DNA of 64,000 bases from UBA7672 sp036733305 (GCA_036733305.1 DAINAT010000002.1:56287-120286), one strand, 5' to 3'; positions 51,391 through 60,895 are shown, counted from the first letter of the stretch. The notes: generated by a model not told the origin, from the sequence alone. Program-made: numbers and translations.

Positions 51391-53232
51391 TTAGCTCGCT
51401 TTTTCGCTGATGACGTCGGCGGCTTCTTCGTTGAGCGCCTTGGCTTCCTTGCGCGGCACGACCAGCGGCGCCGGTTGCGTGGTGGCGACGTTGCCGCGCA
51501 TGAGCGACAGGCCGGCAGCAAGGCCGCCCGCCATCTGCATTTCGAGGCGCTGTTCGTCGCGGCGGCGAACGTCGAGAATGTATTCGTCGGCCTCTTCTTC
51601 CTCGACACCGAGATCGACCAGCACGTGCTTGCCGAACGCCAGAGCGGATTCGAACGTCTCGCGCAGTTGATAATCGACACCGGCATTGATCAGGCGCAGC
51701 GCATGGCCGCGGTCGAAGGCGCGCACGAAGAGCTTGGCTTGGGGGAATTCCGCCTTTGCCAACTCGACAATCTTGTCGGCGGCTTCCGGCTTCTCGACGC
51801 AGACGAGGATGGCTTCTGCCGTGGCAGCGCCGGATGCGCGCAGCACGTCGAGGCGCGTGCCATCGCCGTAGTAAACCTTGAAGCCGAACTGGCCGGCGGC
51901 CCGGATCATCTCGATATCGATCTCGATGATCGAGACGTCGATACCCTTGGCCAGCAGCGGTTGCGAGACAACCTGGGCGAAGCGGCCGAAACCGACGAAG
52001 AGCACGCGGCCATGCAGATTCGAGGCCTCCTCGATACCGTCCATGGATTCCTTCTCGGCCGGCGTGAGGCGTTCGATCGCCATGACAGCGAGCGGCGTCA
52101 GCACCATAGAGAGAATGACGATGGCAGTCATGGTGGCGGCGGTTTCGGCATCCATCACGCCTGCGGTGAGTGCGCCGGCATAGAGGACGAAGGCGAACTC
52201 CCCACCCTGCGCGAACAGGGCGGCACGATGGAGTGCCTCGCGGTGGTTGGCCTTGAAGATGCGCGCGACGATGTAGATGCCGAGCGACTTCACAATCATG
52301 AAGGAGGCGACGCCGCCGGCGACGATCATCCAGTTCTCAACCACGACGGTGAGGTTCAGAGACATGCCGACGCCGAGGAAGAACAGGCCCAGCAGGATGC
52401 CGCGGAAGGGTTCCACATCGGCTTCGAGCTGGTGGCGGAAGGTGGATTCAGACAGCAGCACGCCGGCGAGGAAAGCGCCCATCGCCATGGAGAGGCCGCC
52501 CCACTGCATGAAGAGCGCTGCGCCGAGGACGACCATCAGGGCGGCGGCGGTCATGACTTCGCGTGCGCCGGTCCAGGCGAGGAAGCCGAAGAGCGGGTTC
52601 ATCAGGTAACGGCCAGCCACGAACACCAGCGCCACGGCGCCGACTGCGAGCGCCAGCGTTTGCCACAAGGGAGCTGCGTGTTCGTTGACTTCGGCGCCCG
52701 GCATCAGCGAGCCGAGGATGGCGACCAGCGCCAGCAGCGGGATGATGGCGAGATCTTCGAGCAGGAGGATAGCGACGGAGCGCTGGCCTGCGGGCGATGA
52801 GACCTCGCCGCGATCTTCCATCATCTTCATGATGACGGCAGTGGATGACAGGACGAAGCCGAACGCGCCGATGACGGCGGCTGCCCAGTTCAGGCCGAAG
52901 GCTATGCCAACGCCCGACAGGAGGACGCCACAGGCCATCACCTGCAGCAGGCCCAATCCGAAGATGTCGCGCCGCATCGCCCACAGCTTGGCGGGGCGCA
53001 TTTCGAGGCCGATCAGGAAGAGGAACATGACGACGCCGAATTCGGCGACGTGCAAAACCGACTGCGGGTCATTGAAAAGCTTCAGCGCATAAGGGCCGAC
53101 GAGAACGCCCGCAGTCAGGTAGCCCAGCACCGCACCGAGACCGAGCAGCCGGAAAATCGGCACCGCCACGACACCCGCAGCCAGAAGGGCGACCGCAAGC
53201 CCCAGATCCGTTCCGCCAGTTGCGTGTTCCAT
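51391..53232 (-). CDS. Kef-type potassium/proton antiporter (CPA2) with RCK domain
   Basis: The 613-residue protein has about twelve membrane segments of the CPA2 exchanger family (LGYLTAGVLVGPYAL, GVVMFLFLIGLEM, FGFVLSSTAVIMKMMEDRGE, ILLLEDLAIIPLLALVA) and a TrkA-N/RCK domain from about 410 (GRVLFVGFGRFAQVVSQPLLAKGIDVSIIEID) that binds NAD or glutathione-type ligands. The C-terminus is charged and helical. It would release K+ in exchange for H+ for pH or electrophile protection. Whether it is KefB- or KefC-like is not clear, and no KefF/KefG gene is adjacent. Confidence 0.92.
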   Translation of the reverse strand: MEHATGGTDLGLAVALLAAGVVAVPIFRLLGLGAVLGYLTAGVLVGPYALKLFNDPQSVLHVAEFGVVMFLFLIGLEMRPAKLWAMRRDIFGLGLLQVMACGVLLSGVGIAFGLNWAAAVIGAFGFVLSSTAVIMKMMEDRGEVSSPAGQRSVAILLLEDLAIIPLLALVAILGSLMPGAEVNEHAAPLWQTLALAVGAVALVFVAGRYLMNPLFGFLAWTGAREVMTAAALMVVLGAALFMQWGGLSMAMGAFLAGVLLSESTFRHQLEADVEPFRGILLGLFFLGVGMSLNLTVVVENWMIVAGGVASFMIVKSLGIYIVARIFKANHREALHRAALFAQGGEFAFVLYAGALTAGVMDAETAATMTAIVILSMVLTPLAVMAIERLTPAEKESMDGIEEASNLHGRVLFVGFGRFAQVVSQPLLAKGIDVSIIEIDIEMIRAAGQFGFKVYYGDGTRLDVLRASGAATAEAILVCVEKPEAADKIVELAKAEFPQAKLFVRAFDRGHALRLINAGVDYQLRETFESALAFGKHVLVDLGVEEEEADEYILDVRRRDEQRLEMQMAGGLAAGLSLMRGNVATTQPAPLVVPRKEAKALNEEAADVISEKAS

Positions 53233-53402
53233 GTTCGGGCCCCGAGACTGCTAGCGTTTATCCACCCGTACGCGAAAGAACACGATGGCGGCAAGGAGAA
53301 GCGCGCCCAGACCCGCGGCCACGCCTGTTACCGCAGCATGGAGAGGCGCGTCGCCATAGATTTGTCTGTCCTGCCCCTTCGGGCGTTTCCTGTTTTGTGA
53401 CC

Positions 53403-53744
53403 CTACTTCAGGCGCTTTTCGAATTCCGGGACGAACGTGTCGGTGTGGGCGATGAGCTGTAGCTCCATCTTGCGGAACATGGTCAGTACTTCCTGGCCCA
53501 TCTTGGTGACGACGGCGCCGCCGCCCTTCTTGCCGCCGGTGGAGAGTTCCACGAGGGGTTTCTTGAAGTCCTTGTTCATGGCGTCGACGAGTTGCCAGGC
53601 GCGGGAATAGCTCATCTCCATCGCTTTTGCGGCCTTTGAGATAGAGCCTTCGGCTATGATGTGTTCCAGCAATTCAGCCTTGCCCGGCCCGAAGGCGCGG
53701 TCGCCTTTGGCGATCAACCGTGCGGTGACCCTGATGGACGCCAT
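53403..53744 (-). CDS. ModE-like winged-helix regulator
   Basis: The ATG at 53744 follows GGAGAG and gives 113 residues; an ATG four codons upstream is weaker. The protein has a LysR-type helix-turn-helix as in the N-terminal domain of ModE: FGPGKAELLEHIIAEGSISKAAKAMEMSYSRAWQLVDAMN, then a wing PLVELSTGGKKGGGAVVTKMG and a dimerising helix. The molybdate-binding TOBE domains of full ModE are missing, so what it senses is unknown. No molybdenum gene is near. Confidence 0.88.
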   Translation of the reverse strand: MASIRVTARLIAKGDRAFGPGKAELLEHIIAEGSISKAAKAMEMSYSRAWQLVDAMNKDFKKPLVELSTGGKKGGGAVVTKMGQEVLTMFRKMELQLIAHTDTFVPEFEKRLK

Positions 53745-53807
53745 GTCGCTCTCCATTGATGCGCCTATCGAACCGGGCTCGGGCCGGAGCGCAAGGGGAA
53801 AGTCTGG

Positions 53808-54965
53808 TCAGGCGAACAGCTTGCGGGCTTTGGCGAGGCCTTCGACGCCCTTGTCGATGGTGGCGTCCGACTTGGCGAAGCAGAGGCGGACGACGGAGGA
53901 CGCCGGGGCGCTGGTGTAGAAGGCCGAGAACGGGATGGTGGCGACGCCGCACTCCCTCACGGCGCGCACGGCGAAATCTGCGTCGGTCATGTCGATGCCG
54001 GAGGCGTTGAGATCGACGCCCATGAAGTAGGTGCCGGCGCTGGGGAGGACATGGAAGCCCTCCTGTTTGAGAGCGGCGGCGATGCGGTCGCGGCCATGGG
54101 TGAGCTGGCCGCGCATGTCGTCGAAATGCTGGCGGGGTTTCGAGAGACCGTAGGCGACGGCCTGCTGCAGGTTGGGCGGCGTGGTGAAGGTGAGGAACTG
54201 GTGGGCGCGGGCGAACATCGTCGTTAGCGCGGGCGCTGCGCAGGCGAAGCCGACCTTCCAGCCGGTCATCGAGAACATCTTGCCGGCCGAGCCGATCTTG
54301 ATCGTGCGCTCGCGCATGCCGGGGACGTTGAGCATGGAGAGGTGCGAGGCGCCATCGAATACGCAATGCTCCCAGACTTCGTCCGAGATGGCGATGCAAT
54401 CGTGCTTGATGCATTGCTCGGCGATAAGGTGGAGGTCTTCGGCGCCAAAGAGGCTGGCGGTGGGATTGAGCGGCGTGTTGAGGACGACGGCGCGGGTTTT
54501 GGCCGTGAAGGCTGTGGCGAGCTGCTCAGGATCGATACGCCAGTGCGGTGGCGAGAGGCGCACGAAGCGGGCTGCGGCCCCTGCCCGGCGCAGCATGGGC
54601 AGGTAGCTGTCGTACATCGGCTCGAACAGGACGACTTCGTCGCCGGGCTGAAGGACTGAGAGAAGTGCGGCGGCGAGCGCTTCGGTGGCGCCGGAAGTGA
54701 CGGTGATCTCGCTCTGCCAGTCGAGATCGATGCCTTGCAGGCGCTTGTAGTGTTCGGCGATGGCTTCGCGCAGAATTGGAAGCCCGCGCATGGGCGGGTA
54801 CTGGTTCGGACCGTCGATGATGGCGCGGGCTGCACGTTCGCGGATGTCCAACGGGCCATCCCATTCGGGGAAGCCCTGACCCAGGTTCACCGCGCCTGTC
54901 TCTCGCGCGAGGCCCGACATGACGTCGAAGATGGTATCGCCGAGAGCGGCGTAGACCGGGTTCAT
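53808..54965 (-). CDS. Glutamine/methionine-type aminotransferase (KAT/YbdL group)
   Basis: The 385-residue fold-type I aminotransferase has VNLGQGFPEWDGP and NQYPPMRGLPILREAIAEHY at the N-terminus, LNTPLNPTASLF, ISDEVWEHCVFDG, and the Schiff-base motif SAGKMFSMTGWKVGF with Lys229. The start-of-protein pattern fits kynurenine/glutamine aminotransferase K and E. coli YbdL. Its ATG overlaps the stop of the omega-amidase-like gene (54962-54965), so the two are coupled. Together they would transaminate an oxoacid such as the methionine-salvage product with glutamine and remove the resulting oxoglutaramate. Confidence 0.9.
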   Translation of the reverse strand: MNPVYAALGDTIFDVMSGLARETGAVNLGQGFPEWDGPLDIRERAARAIIDGPNQYPPMRGLPILREAIAEHYKRLQGIDLDWQSEITVTSGATEALAAALLSVLQPGDEVVLFEPMYDSYLPMLRRAGAAARFVRLSPPHWRIDPEQLATAFTAKTRAVVLNTPLNPTASLFGAEDLHLIAEQCIKHDCIAISDEVWEHCVFDGASHLSMLNVPGMRERTIKIGSAGKMFSMTGWKVGFACAAPALTTMFARAHQFLTFTTPPNLQQAVAYGLSKPRQHFDDMRGQLTHGRDRIAAALKQEGFHVLPSAGTYFMGVDLNASGIDMTDADFAVRAVRECGVATIPFSAFYTSAPASSVVRLCFAKSDATIDKGVEGLAKARKLFA

Positions 54966-55789
54966 GCGCCGGCTGCCTTGAACGGGCGCACATGCTTCAG
55001 CGACGGCACCTTGCCGCGAACTTCGTCGACCTTGGAAAGATCGAGCGTGGCGCTGATGACGCCCGGATCAATACCACCTTCAGCCAGGATCTCGCCCCAT
55101 GGATCGATGATGAGCGAATGACCGAACGTCTCGCGGCCATCCTGGTGCTTGCCGCCCTGTGCGGGTGCGATGATGAAGCAGCCGGTTTCGATGGCGCGGG
55201 AGCGCAGGAGGATATGCCAGTGCGCTTCGCCGGTGATGCGCGTGAAGGCCGCGGGAACGGCGATGATCTTCGCGCCGGCCCACGCGAGCGTGCGATAGAG
55301 ATCGGGGAAGCGGACATCATAGCAGACCGTGAGGCCCAACTTAGCATCCGGAATGTCGGCGATGACCGCTGCGCCGCCGGCCACGTAGCTGTCGGACTCG
55401 CGGTAGATGTTTCCGGCGTTCAACTGGACATCGAACATATGGATCTTGTCGTAGGTCGTGATGATCTCGCCATCTGGTCCGATCAGGAAGCTGCGGTTGG
55501 CGCATTTGCCTTCGCTGGCGCGGATCGCGATCGAGCCGATCAGCAGCGTGACGCCGAGTTCTCTGGCCAGAGCGCGGAAGGCGGCCACGCCGGGGTCTGC
55601 GGCTTCGGTCGTGGATTTCTCCCACCCCGCCCCCGGCTTGCGGTCCAGTAGCGTGGTCATTTCGGGGGTGGCGATCAGGGTGGCGCCGCCGGCTGCTGCC
55701 TCCCTGATGAGGGCGCTGGCGGTCGCGATGTTCTCGGCGACGTCCGTGCCGGACCGCATCTGGACGCAGGCAACCCTGATTTGGGACAT
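54962..55789 (-). CDS. Omega-amidase-like carbon-nitrogen hydrolase (Nit family)
   Basis: The 275-residue protein has the Nit catalytic triad: Glu43 in ATPEMTTLLDRK, Lys115 in TYDKIHMFDVQL, Cys156 in LTVCYDVRFPDLYR. The KIHMFDV and CYDVRFP contexts match Nit1/Nit2. Nit2 removes the amide from alpha-ketoglutaramate; Nit1 repairs deaminated glutathione. The tight coupling to a glutamine-type aminotransferase favours the omega-amidase role. Cytoplasmic, no signal peptide. Confidence 0.9.
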   Translation of the reverse strand: MSQIRVACVQMRSGTDVAENIATASALIREAAAGGATLIATPEMTTLLDRKPGAGWEKSTTEAADPGVAAFRALARELGVTLLIGSIAIRASEGKCANRSFLIGPDGEIITTYDKIHMFDVQLNAGNIYRESDSYVAGGAAVIADIPDAKLGLTVCYDVRFPDLYRTLAWAGAKIIAVPAAFTRITGEAHWHILLRSRAIETGCFIIAPAQGGKHQDGRETFGHSLIIDPWGEILAEGGIDPGVISATLDLSKVDEVRGKVPSLKHVRPFKAAGA

Positions 55790-55929
55790 TGCGAGACCCT
55801 TCTATTTGGCCGGCCAGCAGCGAGGCCAAGCCTTCCTTTACCCAGTTTGCGTATATCAGCGATGCTTTCCTAGCATTTGAAAGCCGGATGTAGTTAACGC
55901 CGCCAACTCGCCCAACAGGAGGCCTTCCC

Positions 55930-56013
55930 GTGACTGCCTCTCTCGCTGGTATGCGGATTGCTCACGTGAAACCAAGGCAAACCCCGCCCGTGACCGCACG
56001 GCCCCAGGCATGA
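55930..56013 (+). CDS. Possible 27-residue leader ORF coupled to the ligase gene
   Basis: A GTG at 55930 has the strong site AGGAGG 7 bases before it and opens 27 codons, MTASLAGMRIAHVKPRQTPP and seven more residues, ending in TGA that overlaps the next ATG (ATGA, 56010-56013). No family. The good ribosome site, with only a weak one of its own before the ligase ATG, suggests translational coupling. It may be a real small protein or just a leader. Confidence 0.45.
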   Translation: MTASLAGMRIAHVKPRQTPPVTARPQA

Positions 56014-57320
56014 AGACGATGATCTCTGGCGCAATGGGCCTCCCGCCCAACCAGATACCTGCCGGCTTCCAGGCCGAGCAGCAGAAGTCTGCATGGGGCC
56101 GTCTCGACCCGATCATGATCTTCATGTGGGCGGCATCGACGATGCTGCCGATGGATTATCTGGGCCCGCTTCGCTACATCGCCGCCGGCTATTTCGCGCT
56201 TGGCGTATTCATCTTTGCGCCGCAGATCCTGCCGGCGATCGGACGCGCCTGGCCGCTTCTGCTCCTGCCGTTCCTGTGTACGCTTTCGGCGCTTTGGGCT
56301 CCCTCTTCCGCCGAAGCGATAAGGAAGGGCCTATCGCTCGGCCTGACCGGCATCGTCGCGGTCTACGCAGCCAGACGCCTGTCGGGCCGCCACATCCTCA
56401 TTGCCTACTTCATCGTGGAACTCATCGCCGCGCTGATGAGCCTGACCGAGAACAGGTCTCAGGACAGCGGCGGCTGGAGCGGGATCTACAACCAGAAGAA
56501 CTACTTCGCGGTCCACATGTTCATCCTGTTCATCGCATCGATGACCATCACCCTGGACAAGGACAACAAGATCTGGCTGCGGCTTGTCGCACTCGCTGCC
56601 TTGCCGTTCGCCGCGTTCATGATTGTCATGTCCCAGTCAGGCACCAGCATAGCGCTGACGATCGTGGCAAGTATTGCGATGCTGGGCTACGCCTTCATCT
56701 GGAAGCCCGCGGCCCGACTTCAACACGCACGCACGTTGATTGCGGCTGTGATCGTGATCAGCGCCCTGCTGGCCGGATATGTCTGCATCGGCATCCTGCA
56801 GATCGACGTGAAGGAGGAAATCCTGCAAGCGCTCGGCAAGGATTCGACCCTCACCGGCCGCACCATGCTGTGGAGCATCGCCGAACGTCAGATGCAGGAT
56901 CACCCGCTGACCGGGCTTGGCGCCAATGGCTACTGGCGCAGCGAGAACAGCACGGCCAACACGATCACCAACATTATCATGGGCTGGCAGAAGCTGATCA
57001 ACTTCTCCTTCCATAACTCGTATCTCGAGAACGGCGTGAACTACGGGTATCCGGGCTACATCGCCACGGTGATCGTCGTCGCCTGGGCCTGCATCAGCGC
57101 AGCGCTGACCTGGTTGCGCAATCAGTCCGTCGTCAACAGCGGATTCCTTGTGCTTGCGCTGCTGATCCTGCTGCGCACGTTCAGCGAGGTCGATCTGGCC
57201 CTGGAGTACTCCGGTACGGCGGTTCTGCTGTTGATCGCGGGCGCTCGAAACGAACGTTCCGTCAAAACCGGGCCGATCTTCAACTTCACCCGCTATGGCT
57301 TTGGCGCGCCCCGGTCATGA
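56010..57320 (+). CDS. O-antigen ligase / polymerase family protein (Wzy/WaaL/ExoQ type)
   Basis: The 436-residue protein has about ten membrane segments and the family's periplasmic loop features: WSGIYNQKNYFAVHMFILF, DSTLTGRTMLWSIAERQMQDHPLTGLGANGYW, and FHNSYLENGVNYGYPG with the conserved His. Such proteins polymerise or transfer polysaccharide repeat units at the periplasmic face. The pairing with a glycosyltransferase (ATGA overlap at 57317) supports exopolysaccharide or O-antigen synthesis. ExoQ-like polymerase and WaaL-like ligase cannot be told apart here. Confidence 0.88.
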   Translation: MKTMISGAMGLPPNQIPAGFQAEQQKSAWGRLDPIMIFMWAASTMLPMDYLGPLRYIAAGYFALGVFIFAPQILPAIGRAWPLLLLPFLCTLSALWAPSSAEAIRKGLSLGLTGIVAVYAARRLSGRHILIAYFIVELIAALMSLTENRSQDSGGWSGIYNQKNYFAVHMFILFIASMTITLDKDNKIWLRLVALAALPFAAFMIVMSQSGTSIALTIVASIAMLGYAFIWKPAARLQHARTLIAAVIVISALLAGYVCIGILQIDVKEEILQALGKDSTLTGRTMLWSIAERQMQDHPLTGLGANGYWRSENSTANTITNIIMGWQKLINFSFHNSYLENGVNYGYPGYIATVIVVAWACISAALTWLRNQSVVNSGFLVLALLILLRTFSEVDLALEYSGTAVLLLIAGARNERSVKTGPIFNFTRYGFGAPRS

Positions 57321-58282
57321 CGGCTGCGATCGACGTCAGCGTCATCGTCGCCGCCTGGCGTGCGACCGCATTCATCGAAAAGGCGATCGCTTCCGCCCTC
57401 GCCTCGACCGGCGTGAATGTCGAGGTGATCGTGGTAGACGATGCCTCTCCTGACGACACGTTCGCTGTGCTGTCTCGACTGGCGCAAGCGGACCCGCGCG
57501 TGATTACGCTGCGACTGTCGCAGAATGGCGGCCCATCCGCCGCGCGCAACCGCGCGATCGAAGTCGCCCGTGGCCGCTTCATCGCCGTACTGGATGCCGA
57601 TGATGCGATCCTGCCCGGACGCTTCGCTGAACTGGTCGCGCTTGCCGATGCCCAGAATGCTGACATCGCCGTCGACAACATGAAGAATGTCGATGAGTCC
57701 GGCGCTGAGCTGAGTGACAATCCATTCCTGCAGTCCCCGGAATTCTCCAAGGGCCGCACCATCTGTCTGGTCGACTGGATTCGTTACAACAGCCCGATGA
57801 CGAGCGGGGACAAGCTTGGCTACCTCAAGCCGATGATCCGGCGCAGCAAGCTGACCGAAACCGGCATCAAATACGATCCAGCGCTTCGCAACAGCGAAGA
57901 CTATTACCTGATCGCGGACCTGCTCGCCGCCAAGGCGCTCATGGTCTACACGCCGAGCCTCAGCTATCTCTATACGCGCTCCAGCAGCTCGACTTCCTAT
58001 CGGCTCAAGCCCGAGCAGACCCGCGCCTGGCTGACCGCCGAGACGCAGTTCGCAGCACGCCACGCCGCGCATCTTACGCCCGACGAGAAAGCTGCCCGCG
58101 CCCGCCGCGAGCGGACACTCCGCAATGTCGACCGCCTCGTGGCTGTCACGGATGCCCTGAAATCCCGCAAGCTTCTGACGACGGCGAAACTGCTGGCGTC
58201 CGACCTGCGGGGCGCTGGCTTTACGATTCAGACGCTCGCGAAAGTGGCCGCAGGCAAGGCCATCGGGCGCAAACTGGCCTGA
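57317..58282 (+). CDS. Family 2 glycosyltransferase
   Basis: The 321-residue product has a GT-A fold: VSVIVAAWRATAFIEKAIASAL, VVDDASPDDTFAVL, NGGPSAARNRAIEVARGRFIAVLDADDAILPGRF with the DxD-like DAD, and NSEDYYLIADLLAAKA with the catalytic-base ED. It lacks membrane segments. It resembles succinoglycan-type (ExoU-like) transferases. It starts inside the stop of the ligase gene. Sugar donor unknown. Confidence 0.9.
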   Translation: MTAAIDVSVIVAAWRATAFIEKAIASALASTGVNVEVIVVDDASPDDTFAVLSRLAQADPRVITLRLSQNGGPSAARNRAIEVARGRFIAVLDADDAILPGRFAELVALADAQNADIAVDNMKNVDESGAELSDNPFLQSPEFSKGRTICLVDWIRYNSPMTSGDKLGYLKPMIRRSKLTETGIKYDPALRNSEDYYLIADLLAAKALMVYTPSLSYLYTRSSSSTSYRLKPEQTRAWLTAETQFAARHAAHLTPDEKAARARRERTLRNVDRLVAVTDALKSRKLLTTAKLLASDLRGAGFTIQTLAKVAAGKAIGRKLA

Positions 58283-58451
58283 AGCGGGTTCAAACGTGGA
58301 TTGCGCCCAATTCCGGCTATCAAATTCCCTCCTCACCTTGTGAAATCCCGCGTTACCGTTGCGGATTGCGCCCGCACGGGATGAGGCTAGTTTGCCCCCA
58401 GCATAGAGACTCGGCGATCCAACGCTGAGCTTAGGCGGAGGGAGATCAGTC

Positions 58452-60794
58452 ATGTTGAACCGCAGGTTAGCGGGCGGCGCAGCCGCTTGCGCGATGGCCG
58501 TCGCCTTGGCGTTCGCGTGTGCGATGCCGGGCGGCCAGTCCGGATCGTCATCCTCCAGCCTGGCCAGCGCGGCCAACTATGACGCCACCGAGTGGAAGTA
58601 CTGGGGCGGCGACGCCGGCCAGACCCGCTATGCGCCGCTGAACCAGATCAACCTGCAGACGGTGAACCGCCTGAAGGTGGCGTGGCGCTGGACGGCCGAT
58701 ACGTCGGGCGATCCGGGCTCGGCCAACTATAAATCCACGCCGCTGCTTGATGACGGCATGCTCTACATTCCGTGGCTCAACAACGGCATGGCGGCGATCG
58801 ACGCTGGCACCGGCAAGACCGTGTGGACGTTCGAGCCGCAGCCCGCCGACATTGGCGGCCGCGCCGCTTCGCTCGGCTTGCGCTCGCTCGCCTACTGGAC
58901 CGACGGCAAGGATAAGCGTGTCTTCCACAATTCGGGCGATGGACGCCTGATCGCGGTTGATGGCGTGACCGGCAAGGCCATCGCGGGCTTTGGCAAGAAC
59001 GGCTCGATCAACCTGCGTGAAGGCATCATCGAGGGTACCGATGCCACGGACGTCTCATCCGTTTCACCGGCGCTGGTCGTTGGCGATGTCATCGTCGTGC
59101 AGGTGATCCCGGGCGGCAGCCGCAACAAGGAAGGCGCGCCAGGCAAGATCCGCGGCTTCGACGTGCACACCGGCAAGGTGGTGTGGACGTTCAACCCGAT
59201 CGCTCAGCCGGGCGATCCCAACGCCAAAACGTGGGAAGATGGCTCGAACCTCTACACCGGTCAGGCCGGCGCCTGGTCGATGATGAGCGCGGACCCTGAG
59301 CTGGGCTACGTCTACATCCCGCTCGAGACACCGACGAACGAGTTCTATGGCGGCCAACGCCTTGGCGATGGCCTCTATGGCGAGAGCATTGTCGCGATCA
59401 ACGCGAAGACGGGCGCGCTCGTGTGGTACCACCAGATCGTGCACCACGGCCTGTGGGACTACGATATGCCCGCCGCGCCGATTCTTCACGACATCAAGAA
59501 GGACGGGAAGACGATCAAGGCGGCAACGCTGCTGACCAAGCAGGGCCTGACCTTCGTGTTCGATCGCATGAACGGCAAACCGGTATGGCCAATCGAAGAA
59601 CGTAAAGTGCCGGGCTCGAACATTCCCGGCGAGCGTCCCTCGCCGACGCAGCCCTTCCCGACCAAGCCGGGACCGATGCTGACGCTCGGCTACGACGAGA
59701 ACGAGCTGATCGACTTCACGCCTGCCCTGCGCGAAGAGGCCAAGAAGCTGGCGTCGGAATACACCAAGGGTCCGCTCTACACGACGCCGACCATGGTGAC
59801 GCCGACCAACAAGGGCACGTGGCTGTATCCCGGAACGGGCGGCGGGCCGAACTGGAATGGCGCGGCGTTCGATCCCGACACGCACATGCTCTACACGCCC
59901 GTGCGCCTGAAACCGCAATATGCGGGCCTGCGCGCTGGCGATCCGAAGACCACCAATATGCCATTCTACGGTGGCGGCGGCGGCGCGCCGATCAACGGGC
60001 CGCAGGGCCTGCCGATCATGAAGCCCCCGTATTCGGAAGTGATCGTCACGAACATGGATCAGGGCGAGCACAAGTGGCGCATGCCGATCGGCGATGCGGA
60101 TGACTTCGTGAAGAACCATCCGGCGCTGAAGGGGCTCAACCTCGACTTCTCGAAGATGGGCAAGTTCGACGTGCGCCCCGGTCCGCTGCTCACCAAGGAG
60201 CTCTTGTTCCTCGGCGAGTCCGGCAATATCGGCGGCGGCTCGGGCGGACCGATGTTCCGCGCCTATGACAAGCGCGACGGCAAGGTGGTTTGGGAAGGCA
60301 AGATGCCTAACCTCGTCACCGGCGCGCCGATGACCTACGAGCTGAATGGCCGCCAGTACGTCGTGTTCACCGTGTCCAAACGCGGCGAGCCGGCGGAGAT
60401 GGTGGCGCTGACGCTTGATGGCGCGAGCGAGAATGGCGCAGCGCCTGCCGGCGGCGTGCCACTCGCGGCGGCCCCGCCCTCGACCAAGCTGGCAGCGCAA
60501 GCTGTTGCTGCCACGCCGGAAGAGCTCGCGCTCGGCAAGGGCAAGTTCGACCAGATGTGCGCCATCTGTCACGGCCCGGGCGGCGTCGGCATTTCGGGCG
60601 GCAGCGCCCCGCCGATCACCAACCGCACCGACTACGCCAACATCGCGCGCGTAATCGCACAGGGCCAGGGCGAGATGCCCGCACTAGCCGCAGCACTCCA
60701 GCCGAACGAGATCGAGGCTGTTGCGAAGTACGTGGTGAAAACTCTTGGACCGCAGTCGCGCCCCTCAGGCCGCGGCGCGCCGGTTGAAAACTAG
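58452..60794 (+). CDS. PQQ-dependent dehydrogenase with C-terminal cytochrome c (quinohemoprotein)
   Basis: The 780-residue product follows GGAGGGAG and begins with an export signal (MLNRRLAGGAAACAMAVALAFACAM; the late Cys could also be a lipobox). An eight-blade PQQ propeller follows: DWKYWGGDAGQTRYAPLNQIN-like start (EWKYWGGDAGQTRYAP), LVWYHQIVHHGLWDYDMPAAPILHD, LTFVFDRMNGKPVWPIEERKVP and RAYDKRDGKVVWEGKMP. The C-terminus has one haem-binding CAICH and a distal Met in GEMPALA. It is close to glucose/sorbose-type membrane-linked enzymes, here soluble or tethered in the periplasm. No PQQ-synthesis gene is in the window. Two GGATTGCGCCC repeats lie upstream. Confidence 0.92.
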   Translation: MLNRRLAGGAAACAMAVALAFACAMPGGQSGSSSSSLASAANYDATEWKYWGGDAGQTRYAPLNQINLQTVNRLKVAWRWTADTSGDPGSANYKSTPLLDDGMLYIPWLNNGMAAIDAGTGKTVWTFEPQPADIGGRAASLGLRSLAYWTDGKDKRVFHNSGDGRLIAVDGVTGKAIAGFGKNGSINLREGIIEGTDATDVSSVSPALVVGDVIVVQVIPGGSRNKEGAPGKIRGFDVHTGKVVWTFNPIAQPGDPNAKTWEDGSNLYTGQAGAWSMMSADPELGYVYIPLETPTNEFYGGQRLGDGLYGESIVAINAKTGALVWYHQIVHHGLWDYDMPAAPILHDIKKDGKTIKAATLLTKQGLTFVFDRMNGKPVWPIEERKVPGSNIPGERPSPTQPFPTKPGPMLTLGYDENELIDFTPALREEAKKLASEYTKGPLYTTPTMVTPTNKGTWLYPGTGGGPNWNGAAFDPDTHMLYTPVRLKPQYAGLRAGDPKTTNMPFYGGGGGAPINGPQGLPIMKPPYSEVIVTNMDQGEHKWRMPIGDADDFVKNHPALKGLNLDFSKMGKFDVRPGPLLTKELLFLGESGNIGGGSGGPMFRAYDKRDGKVVWEGKMPNLVTGAPMTYELNGRQYVVFTVSKRGEPAEMVALTLDGASENGAAPAGGVPLAAAPPSTKLAAQAVAATPEELALGKGKFDQMCAICHGPGGVGISGGSAPPITNRTDYANIARVIAQGQGEMPALAAALQPNEIEAVAKYVVKTLGPQSRPSGRGAPVEN

Positions 60795-60819
60795 CCACAG
60801 ACCAGACGCGTGAATGACG

Positions 60820-60856
60820 AAGGCCGGCGCAATCCACTCGGATTGCCCGGCCTTTT
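60820..60856 (+). terminator. Rho-independent terminator after the PQQ dehydrogenase gene
   Basis: AAGGCCGG(C)GCAATCC pairs with GGATTGCCCGGCCTT, 15 pairs with one bulged C and loop ACTC, then TT. It is 25 bases after the stop codon. Confidence 0.85.
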
Positions 60857-60895
60857 CATTTGCGGCTGCGCAATGAATGCGGCGCTGGGGGAAGA

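Noticed and set aside
53251..53370. Minus-strand frame encoding a possible tiny membrane protein (VTGVAAGLGALLLAAIVFFRVRVDKR) upstream of the Kef gene
   Set aside because: The composition looks like a TM segment and basic tail, but no ATG, GTG or TTG begins the full segment; only an internal GTG exists with no ribosome site. Kept as a curiosity.
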